DNA of 64,000 nucleotides, taken from Rhodanobacteraceae bacterium. GTDB lineage: Bacteria > Pseudomonadota > Gammaproteobacteria > Xanthomonadales > Rhodanobacteraceae. Below, in pieces: positions 7,603 to 14,359 of this stretch. The position numbers were made by a program, and so were the translations under genes. The notes under the pieces are model-generated. The model was not told the origin of the DNA, ran no database searches, and saw only the letters and a program-made list of their open reading frames with translations. Within the stretch, counting starts at the first letter, position 1; each line of letters starts with the position of its first letter. The DNA lies in NCBI GenBank assembly GCA_016790075.1, contig JAEUPP010000006.1, positions 1 to 64,000 on the forward strand. Reading direction: 5' to 3'.

Positions 7603-9882
7603 ATGTCCCCGTCTGCCTCCGCTGATCTGCAGCAATGGTTCGCCCGCCTAGTCGAGCTCGACGCAGCGACCATCGAGGCCGAACTGGAGGCGCTTGCGCA
7701 AACAGATGCGGTGCTGGCTACGCGCCTGCGCGAGCTGCTGCAGGCTGACGCGACACTCAGTGATGCGACGCAGCCTCTGCTGCCAGGTCTGCGCGACTTG
7801 CGCGCCGAGGTCTGGGACGGCCGTGTGGTTGGCGACTGGCGTGTGGCGGAGTGCCTGGGCAGTGGCGGTATGGGAACTGTATACCGCGCGGTTCGCGCGA
7901 GCCCGCCCAATGACGTGGCCGCGCTGAAATTGCTGCGGGCCGGTCCCGGTGATACTTCACTACGCCGCCGTTTCGCGCTGGAACGTAAGGTGTTGCAAAG
8001 CCTGCAGCACCCGGGGATAGCGCGCCTCATCGACGCCGGGGAAACCGGCGGGCATGTGCCCTATGTCGTGATGGAGCTCGTCGAAGGCGAGCATATCCTC
8101 GACTATGCGGATCGCCAGCGGCTGGACATATCGCGTCGCGTCGAGCTGCTATTGAAGGTCTGTGCAGCGGTCGCGCATGCGCATGCACGTCAGGTCGTGC
8201 ACCGCGACATCAAGAACAGCAACATACTCGTGACGCCGCAGGGTCAGCCAAAGCTGCTCGACTTCGGCATCGCCAAGCCGCTGCAGGCGCAGTTCGGCAC
8301 GATCAGCCTTGAACGCACTGCGACAGCGCAGCGTTTCTTCTCGCCGTACAGTGCGGCACCGGAACAGATCCGTGGCGAATCGACCGGTCCTGCGTGTGAC
8401 GTTTACGCACTGGGCGTGCTGCTCTATGAGCTTCTGTGCGGCGAGACTCCGCTCCAGCTGCAGGGCGCGTCGCCTGCGGAGGTCGAAGTCGCGATTACAC
8501 AGCAGGTGCCGCTGCCCCCATCGGAGCGGTTGGCAACGCTGCTGCCCGGGGTCGCGAATGCCCGCGCTCGTCAGCGCGGCTGTGCTGACCGCGGCGAACT
8601 CACGGCGCGTCTGCGCGGCGGCTTTGATCGCGTCGTCGCCAAGGCGTTGCGCAAGCATCCGTCGCAGCGCCACGCATCGATTGAACGCTTTGCCTACGAC
8701 CTGCGCGCGGCCTGCCGCGGTGACATGATTCCAGAGCCAGCTTTGCGCCGGTTTGCGCAAGGGCTCGGCTCGCATCGGCGGGGCGTTATGGTTGCGCTGG
8801 CGATTGTGGCCGCAGCTGCGATCGCGTGGCTGTCATGGCGCGATGATGCGCTGTCAGCTCCCGAGCTTGCGGCGGTCCCCGTGTCCGAATCCCCTGGAGG
8901 CGGCAGTGCCGCACCGACGCCGCTGGATCCGGCGTCGCAGGCCGAGCTCCTGCTTGTGCGTGCGCAGCAGCAATGGCAGCGCGGTGACGATGCAGCATCG
9001 CTGGCGTCGTTGCAGCAAGCCGAGGCGCATCTGGCCGCCGCTGGCAAGCCGCGCGATGCGGAGCTGCAGCTTGCTGCGCTGCGCGCGAGTGCCGCGACAC
9101 GCAGCGGCGATTTCCCGTTGGCGGCACAGGCGCTGGATCAGGCCGACCGGCTCGCGGCGACCTCGGCCGAACGCGCCGGACTTGCGGTGCAGCGGGCGCG
9201 TCTGCTTTCAGCGCGTGGTCGCGATGCAGAAGCCGCGGCGCTGCTGAAAGATGTGGCCGACGATACCTTGTCGCGCCTGAAACCCGATGATGTACAGGCA
9301 GCGCAGATCCGCGCTGGTGTCGCTGATCTTGATCGCGCGGCAGTCAATGCTCCAGCGGCAGCAGACGGTGCCGACGCCACAGACCTCGCCGCCCAGCTTG
9401 AGGTGCTGTCGCGTGACATCGAACGCGCGCGCGCCGAAGCCGGCATCGCTGCACCGGCGCCGGTGACCAGCGTGAGGCCGCAACGCACCATCTCCGCTGC
9501 GCCGGTAGCTGCGACGTCAGCGCCGGAGCCGGTTGGCACACCACCGGGATCGGGCGATACGCCAGCCCAGCGCCTGGCCGACGAAGTTGCGCGCGCCAGT
9601 GCGCTGAATGCGCGTGGTGAATACGCGGCGGCAGCCCGCTTGCTCGACGGCGCGCTGGAACGCCAGCGGAGTGATCCGGCTCTGCGTCATATCGATGACT
9701 ATCGCCTGGGCGTGCTCGCCGCGGCGATCGCTCGGCATGGTCAGGCGCCGTCTGCGGAGACAGCGCAGCAGCTGAGCCACGAACTTGCCCGCGACGTCTG
9801 GCTTAGCGGAGAGGCAGGCCGGGCGCGCTGGCGAGAGCAAGCCGAGATTGCGCGACGGCTCGGTGTGGAGCGTGCCGAATGA
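7603..9882 (+). CDS. Membrane-anchored Hanks-type Ser/Thr protein kinase
   Basis: 759 residues. After about 78 residues of soluble N-terminus comes a complete kinase domain (about 79-370): glycine loop GSGGMGTVY, ATP-binding K109 in VAALKLL, catalytic HRD at 200-202 (VVHRDIKNSNILV), DFG at 220-222, then SAAPEQIRGE and DVYALGVLLYELL. A single membrane helix lies at about 393-412. The outer part is Ala-rich and predicted helical (TPR-like, about 430-590 and 640-750) with a proline-rich linker between. It is a receptor-type kinase: cytosolic catalysis, periplasmic helical sensor. It follows the ECF sigma gene by 24 nt, and that sigma factor is the likely partner. Confidence 0.93.
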   Translation: MSPSASADLQQWFARLVELDAATIEAELEALAQTDAVLATRLRELLQADATLSDATQPLLPGLRDLRAEVWDGRVVGDWRVAECLGSGGMGTVYRAVRASPPNDVAALKLLRAGPGDTSLRRRFALERKVLQSLQHPGIARLIDAGETGGHVPYVVMELVEGEHILDYADRQRLDISRRVELLLKVCAAVAHAHARQVVHRDIKNSNILVTPQGQPKLLDFGIAKPLQAQFGTISLERTATAQRFFSPYSAAPEQIRGESTGPACDVYALGVLLYELLCGETPLQLQGASPAEVEVAITQQVPLPPSERLATLLPGVANARARQRGCADRGELTARLRGGFDRVVAKALRKHPSQRHASIERFAYDLRAACRGDMIPEPALRRFAQGLGSHRRGVMVALAIVAAAAIAWLSWRDDALSAPELAAVPVSESPGGGSAAPTPLDPASQAELLLVRAQQQWQRGDDAASLASLQQAEAHLAAAGKPRDAELQLAALRASAATRSGDFPLAAQALDQADRLAATSAERAGLAVQRARLLSARGRDAEAAALLKDVADDTLSRLKPDDVQAAQIRAGVADLDRAAVNAPAAADGADATDLAAQLEVLSRDIERARAEAGIAAPAPVTSVRPQRTISAAPVAATSAPEPVGTPPGSGDTPAQRLADEVARASALNARGEYAAAARLLDGALERQRSDPALRHIDDYRLGVLAAAIARHGQAPSAETAQQLSHELARDVWLSGEAGRARWREQAEIARRLGVERAE

Positions 9883-9972
9883 CTCGCCCTGCTGGGTGCC
9901 AGCTCGCCGTGCTTCACGAAAGCGGCTGCCATACCGCACTTGTCCAGAATTTTCACCGGAGTCAGTAGCCCT

Positions 9973-10668
9973 ATGCCTTACACCACGCCACGTGTGTTCA
10001 ATCGGGACAGGGAAGTAGCACGCCATCGACGCCTGCTCGAGCGTCTGCACTCGCCGCGGTTGCAGATGTCGTTCATTGCCGCAATGACGGCCGCTGGCGG
10101 ATTGCTCGCCTCGTACCTGTTGCGCATGCTGGGAATGTCCTCGATGGCATTGCGCTATCCGGTGGCCGTCGGCATTGCCTATCTCGTGTTCCTGTTCCTG
10201 CTCTGGTGCTGGCTGCGCCGCGGCGACGGCGATGATGCCGCGGCCGAGGACACGGTCGATGCGGCCGACCTTGGTGTGGAGGTCGCTGCCAGCGGCAGAA
10301 CGGAAGCCGCGAGCTCGGCGTCTGACGCGGTAGCGGACGGCGGAGGCCTGGGCATTGATGCCGACGAGGGGGTTTTCATCGGCCTGGTCGTCGCTGGGGC
10401 GGTGGCGCTTGGTGCGGTATTGCTTGCATCATTTTCCATTATTTCCATGGCGCCGGTACTGTTTGCCGAACTCGTGGTTGATGCCGCGCTGGCCGGCGGT
10501 CTCTACAACCATGTGCGCAGCATCGACCGTGAGCGGCATTGGTTCACAACCGCGCTGGCACGCACCGGCTGGCGCTTTGCCGCCCTGGCCGGAGTCGCCA
10601 GCGCGGTCGGCTGGCTCATCACGCGTCTGGTGCCGGGTGCCGACTCGCTGGGGGCTCTGCTGCACTGA
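9973..10668 (+). CDS. Membrane protein of unknown function downstream of the kinase
   Basis: 231 residues from the ATG chosen; the open frame continues to a TTG at 9940. About five membrane helices are seen: two at residues about 32-75 (MSFIAAMTAAGGLLASYLL and YPVAVGIAYLVFLFLLWCWL), two at about 130-170 and one near the C-terminus. Between them lies a very acidic Asp/Glu/Ala-rich loop (about 78-128). The N-terminal 30 residues are Arg-rich. I do not recognise a family. It lies 90 nt after the kinase gene and may belong to the sigma/kinase unit. It converges with pepP, 11 bp apart. Confidence 0.6.
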   Translation: MPYTTPRVFNRDREVARHRRLLERLHSPRLQMSFIAAMTAAGGLLASYLLRMLGMSSMALRYPVAVGIAYLVFLFLLWCWLRRGDGDDAAAEDTVDAADLGVEVAASGRTEAASSASDAVADGGGLGIDADEGVFIGLVVAGAVALGAVLLASFSIISMAPVLFAELVVDAALAGGLYNHVRSIDRERHWFTTALARTGWRFAALAGVASAVGWLITRLVPGADSLGALLH

Positions 10669-10679
10669 CGCCGGCTGGC

Positions 10680-11990
10680 CTAGGCTGCATTCATATGCGC
10701 TTCGATCTCGGCGACCGTGCGCGGCACGCCGACGGTCAGCAGCTCCGGTGCCGCGCGTGTTACCGCAATATCGTCTTCGATGCGGATGCCGATGCCGCGC
10801 CAGCGCGGCTCAACGTCGGTCGCATCGGGCGCGATGTAGATGCCCGGCTCTACCGTCATGACCATGCCCGGCTCGAGTTCGCGCGGCTCGCCATCGACGC
10901 GATAGTCGCCGACGTCGTGTACGTCCAGTCCTAGCCAGTGGCCGGTCTTGTGCGGAAAGAAGCGCTTGTAGGCGCCGCTCGCGATCGCCTTGGCGGGTTT
11001 GCTGGCGATCAGGCCGAGTTCGCAGAGCCCACGTGTGATCACGGCAACGGCTGCATCGTGTGGCGCAGTCCAGGCCTTGCCAGGCCGCGCCTCTGCAATA
11101 GCGGCATCCTGTGCTGCAAGCACAACTTCGTAGAGTACGCGCTGTTCAGGGCTGAAACGGCCGTTGACCGGAAAGGTGCGCGTAATGTCCGAGGCATAGC
11201 AGGCGAACTCGGCGCCGGCGTCGATCAGCAGCAGATCGCCGTCGCGCAGCAGCGCGTTGTTCGCGCGGTAGTGCAGCACGCAGGCATTCACCCCGCCGCC
11301 GACTATGGGCTCGTAGGACGGTACCGCGCCAGCGTTGCGGAAGGCGTGCAGCAGCTCGGCTTCAACCTGGTGTTCGTAAAGACCTGGCCGTGCCGCACGC
11401 ATGGCGCGGCGATGTCCTTCCGCTGCAATCGCCGCTGCCTGGCGCATCAGGGCAAGTTCGTCTTTCGACTTGTACAGACGCAGGTCGTGCAGCAGATGGG
11501 ACAAGGCAACAAATTCATGCGGTGCGCGGGCAAGTGGGCCACGCAGGGTCTGCACGCGCTTGATCCAGCCGATCAGCTTGAGGTCAAAGTCGCTGTCACG
11601 GCCGAAGTGATAGTAGACGCGCGAGCGCCCTTCGATCAGCCCCGGCAGAATGTCGTCGATGTCTTCAATAGGAAAGGCGTCGTCAACACCGCATTGCGCG
11701 ACGGCGCCTTCGGGGCCCAGGCGCGGTCCGTCCCAGGCTTCGCGTGCGGGGTCGCGCTCACGACAGAACAGGATAGTCTCGGCCTGGGCGCGCCCAGGCA
11801 GCAGCGCGAGTACGGCGTCGGGCTCGGGAAAGCCGCAGAGGTAGTGGAAATCACTGTCCTGACGATAAGGGTAGGGCGCATCGTTGTTGCGGATGCGTTC
11901 CGGTGCTGCTGGCACGATCACGATGGCGTCGCCGCCGGCCAGACGCATGAGTTGACGACGGCGGCGTGTGTATTCGCGAACGGCGATCAC
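10680..11990 (-). CDS. pepP: Xaa-Pro aminopeptidase PepP
   Basis: 436 residues from a GTG start, close to E. coli PepP (441). The open frame runs upstream through the ygfB gene in another frame, but family alignment begins at IAVREYTRRRRQLMRLAGGDAIVIVPAAPE, so the GTG is preferred; TGAGG lies 11 nt before it. Family segments are YPYRQDSDFHYLCGFPEPDAV in the N-domain and the M24 metal sites LLIDAGAEFACYASDITRTF (Asp, Asp), HKTGHWLGLDVHD (His), MVMTVEPGIYI (Glu) and GIRIEDDIAV (Glu). It removes an N-terminal residue before proline, in the cytosol. It follows ygfB by 13 nt, the same order as in E. coli ygfB-pepP-ubiH, but ubiH is not present here. Confidence 0.93.
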   Translation of the reverse strand: MIAVREYTRRRRQLMRLAGGDAIVIVPAAPERIRNNDAPYPYRQDSDFHYLCGFPEPDAVLALLPGRAQAETILFCRERDPAREAWDGPRLGPEGAVAQCGVDDAFPIEDIDDILPGLIEGRSRVYYHFGRDSDFDLKLIGWIKRVQTLRGPLARAPHEFVALSHLLHDLRLYKSKDELALMRQAAAIAAEGHRRAMRAARPGLYEHQVEAELLHAFRNAGAVPSYEPIVGGGVNACVLHYRANNALLRDGDLLLIDAGAEFACYASDITRTFPVNGRFSPEQRVLYEVVLAAQDAAIAEARPGKAWTAPHDAAVAVITRGLCELGLIASKPAKAIASGAYKRFFPHKTGHWLGLDVHDVGDYRVDGEPRELEPGMVMTVEPGIYIAPDATDVEPRWRGIGIRIEDDIAVTRAAPELLTVGVPRTVAEIEAHMNAA

Positions 11991-12003
11991 GTCGGTAGTT
12001 GCC

Positions 12004-12573
12004 TCAGTGCAGACGATTGTCGGCGCCGACGGTGGGCGCAGGGGGAGGGGCAAGTTCCGCGTGCAGCAGCATGACGCCAACGCGGATGAACTCGAGTACT
12101 TCGACCAGCGCGGATTCGTCCTCCTCGGCGTCGTCGTATTCGAGCTGCGAAGCGGCGATGGCACCGAAATCGCGCAGGATCTCCGCGCCGTCCGGCGACA
12201 ATTTCTGTTCGGTGCTGGCGCCGGAAAGGCCCAATCCGCCGAGAAAACCGCGGCACCATTGCACGAGTGCATCGGCGCGTTCGCCCAGGGGCTCGTCCTC
12301 CTCCGGCAACAGCGGCTCGAAGCCAAAGCCTGGATCTTCCAGACGGCGGCGGCAATCGCTGAACAGCCGTACCAGTAGCTCCATCCGCGCATGGGTTTCA
12401 ATGCCGGGTTCGACGTCGATTTCAAGCCGCTGCAACCAGGTGCGTGGCGATGCGGTGCCGCCACCGCAAAGGAAACCGGTCAGGGAGCCGTGCAGGTCAC
12501 TGGCGCCGACGCCGAATTCAAGTTCGCTGAGGGCCATGCCAAGCTCGGCATGGGTGATGGCGGTACTGTTCAT
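12004..12573 (-). CDS. ygfB: UPF0149 family protein (YgfB)
   Basis: 189 residues. Family features: AELGMALSELEFGVGASDLHGSLTGFLCGGG at the N-terminus, the acidic LLPEEDEPLGERADALVQWCRGFLGGLGL centre and the EYDDAEEDESALVEVLEFIRVGVMLLHAEL C-terminal helix. In Pseudomonas aeruginosa YgfB has been linked to repression of an amidase/beta-lactam resistance pathway through AlpA; in most bacteria its role is unknown. It lies directly upstream of pepP on the minus strand, the conserved gammaproteobacterial arrangement. zapA and 6S RNA, often on the other side in enterics, are not recognised here. Confidence 0.92.
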   Translation of the reverse strand: MNSTAITHAELGMALSELEFGVGASDLHGSLTGFLCGGGTASPRTWLQRLEIDVEPGIETHARMELLVRLFSDCRRRLEDPGFGFEPLLPEEDEPLGERADALVQWCRGFLGGLGLSGASTEQKLSPDGAEILRDFGAIAASQLEYDDAEEDESALVEVLEFIRVGVMLLHAELAPPPAPTVGADNRLH

Positions 12574-12739
12574 GAGATTCCGGGACGGCCGTGACGGCGC
12601 GATTGTACTCGTGCTGCTGTGCCATCCGCCCGCGTTCGCACTCGGGTCTAAGCGCCGGAACGAAGTCGATGCGGGAAGCTCTTTTTTGCAGGGCGTAAAC
12701 GATGGCTATGTATAGCGATAGCTCGCCCTGTGTGTCTGC

Positions 12740-13063
12740 TTAACGCCGGTTCGTCAGCGCGAAATAGGCCAGATTGCCGGCACCGACGGCTGCGGCCAGC
12801 ACGGCGATCACACCCGGTGTGATGTCGTCCCAGCCGATGACTTCGATCAGTGCAAAGCCGGCAGCCAGCGCGATCAGCGTGATACCTGAGCGCAGCGAGG
12901 CATAGCGGCGCTGCACGGCCTCGCCATCGAGAATAGAGCGGATCAGCTCGTCCGTGCTGCCGGCCCGCAGCATCAGAATGCGCAAGCGTGCCTCGATCAG
13001 CAGCTTGATCACGTAGGCGATGCAGACAAACAACACGATCGGAACAAGGAATGGGGTGTTCAT
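12740..13063 (-). CDS. Small membrane protein, DUF6249-like
   Basis: 107 residues from the ATG at MNTPFLVPIV. Longer frames upstream are rejected because their extra residues are low-complexity and run into the divergent sigma-factor region. It has an N-terminal membrane helix (about 4-22), a basic loop of about 45 residues (EARLRILMLRAGSTDELIRSILDG), then two more helices (about 62-100). This arrangement resembles the small DUF6249-type membrane proteins often found next to ECF sigma factors. It is divergent from the ECF gene with about 155 bp between starts. Function unknown; it may belong to the same regulon. Confidence 0.65.
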   Translation of the reverse strand: MNTPFLVPIVLFVCIAYVIKLLIEARLRILMLRAGSTDELIRSILDGEAVQRRYASLRSGITLIALAAGFALIEVIGWDDITPGVIAVLAAAVGAGNLAYFALTNRR

Positions 13064-13218
13064 AGGCACTCTGCGAACTGACGACGTCTGAGCCGGTCGT
13101 CGGCATGGATACGTGCCAGCCGCGGGCGGTTGCAAGCCAGTTGAAACAGGTTGCCTTGAAGCTCCTGCAACCGGCGGCGCCGATTCCGTATCTTGCAGCG
13201 CATGGAGCGACACCGACC

Positions 13219-13782
13219 ATGAATCCGGACCGTGTGCTGGTCGATGCCGTGCTCGCGCGGCGCGCAGGCGCGTTCGAGCGTCTCGTGGCCGAGCATCAGG
13301 GACTGTGCTGGCACATCATCCAGCGGCTGGTACGGCACCCGGAGGATACGCGCGAGCTCTGCCAGGACACCTTTCTGCGCGTTCATCAGTATCTGCACCA
13401 GTTCCGCTTTGAAAGCTCACTGAAGTCATGGATAGGTCGCGTCGCCTATGCCGTTGCGCTGCGCCATCTTGAAAAGAAGCAGGTTCCGTTGGCAGACAAT
13501 TCGCTGGATGGCGAAACGGATGTGATTCTGCAGGAAAGTGATGGCTTCGATCTGGAAGCAGCCTGGGCAGATGCCGAGTTGCGAACTCATCTGCGCGCTG
13601 CAATCGATGCGCTGCCGCCGCTGCCGCGTCTGGTGCTGACCTTGTACCACCTCGACGAGTTGACGATTCCGGAGATTGCGCAGATCAGCCGCTTGCCGCC
13701 CGGTACGATCAAGAGTCATCTGTTCCGTAGCCGGCTGCGCTTGCGCGAGCTGCTGCAGGGCCGTTTAGGAGACATGCCATGA
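13219..13782 (+). CDS. ECF-type RNA polymerase sigma factor
   Basis: 187 residues from the ATG at MNPDRVLVD; GGAG lies 11 nt upstream, and the longer frame adds residues unlike the family. Region 2: AFERLVAEHQGLCWHIIQRLVRHPEDTRELCQDTFLRVHQYLHQFRFESSLKSWIGRVAYAVALRHL. Region 4: LPPLPRLVLTLYHLDELTIPEIAQISRLPPGTIKSHLFRSRLRLRELL. Both are standard for ECF factors. The stop overlaps the start of the next gene (ATGA), so the membrane protein downstream is probably its cognate regulator. The target promoters are unknown. Confidence 0.93.
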   Translation: MNPDRVLVDAVLARRAGAFERLVAEHQGLCWHIIQRLVRHPEDTRELCQDTFLRVHQYLHQFRFESSLKSWIGRVAYAVALRHLEKKQVPLADNSLDGETDVILQESDGFDLEAAWADAELRTHLRAAIDALPPLPRLVLTLYHLDELTIPEIAQISRLPPGTIKSHLFRSRLRLRELLQGRLGDMP

Positions 13783-14201
13783 GCAAATTGCCGCCGCTGA
13801 CCGGGGAACAGGAGCAGGAGTGGGCAAAGCAGGAGCAGGCCTTCGCGGTCGAACGTCTTGGCGAGAGCACAGCGGAGGGTGATCATTCTTACCGCCTGCT
13901 GACACGCGCACTGCGCGAGCCCTTGCCCGTTGCGCTGCCGCCTGGTTTCGCCGCTGCAGTCGCCCAGTACGTCGAGCGTGAAATGCTGCTTGATGCACGC
14001 TGGGAGCGGCGCGGCATCGCCCTGCTGTTGCTGCTTTTCGTGCTAGTCGCCGCTGGCAGCGTGATCGCCTACGGGCAATCCTGGTTGGCTGGCTTGCAGG
14101 CGGCCTTGCCGTCGTTGCCGCGTCTGTTCAACGGCTGGAGCTTGCTGCTGCTGATCGGGCTGGCTTTCGCTTACTGGCCTATGCCTCAGCCACGGCGTTG
14201 A
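13779..14201 (+). CDS. Putative anti-sigma-type membrane partner of the ECF factor
   Basis: 140 residues, starting within the sigma-factor stop (ATGA overlap). The cytosolic N-terminal half is charged (EQEQEWAKQEQAFAVERLGE ...). Two membrane helices follow at about 82-102 (GIALLLLLFVLVAAGSVIAYG) and about 118-134. Gene order, coupling and topology are those of an anti-sigma factor. However, no ZAS zinc motif (HxxxCxxC) is visible, so the call rests on context and not on sequence. Confidence 0.55.
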   Translation: MSKLPPLTGEQEQEWAKQEQAFAVERLGESTAEGDHSYRLLTRALREPLPVALPPGFAAAVAQYVEREMLLDARWERRGIALLLLLFVLVAAGSVIAYGQSWLAGLQAALPSLPRLFNGWSLLLLIGLAFAYWPMPQPRR

Positions 14202-14359
14202 AACCGTACGGCAGCGCATCCGCAGGAATCTGCCCCATATGTCAAATGAAACTATGGGCTAATGATTTTCGGCCTATGAGTCTTCTTCCTGTCCGCCCTA
14301 AGATCGGCTCTTTTGCGGCTTGCGTCGGGTAGGCCGCTACGGCGACTGGGGAGATTCAC

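Noticed and set aside
12004..12464. 594-residue version of pepP running through ygfB
   Set aside because: The extra N-terminus overlaps the well-supported ygfB gene in another frame and has no PepP similarity; the GTG at 11990 gives normal length.
12574..12739. 6S RNA gene next to ygfB, as in enteric bacteria
   Set aside because: No 6S-like closing stem or open-bubble structure could be recognised in these 166 nt.
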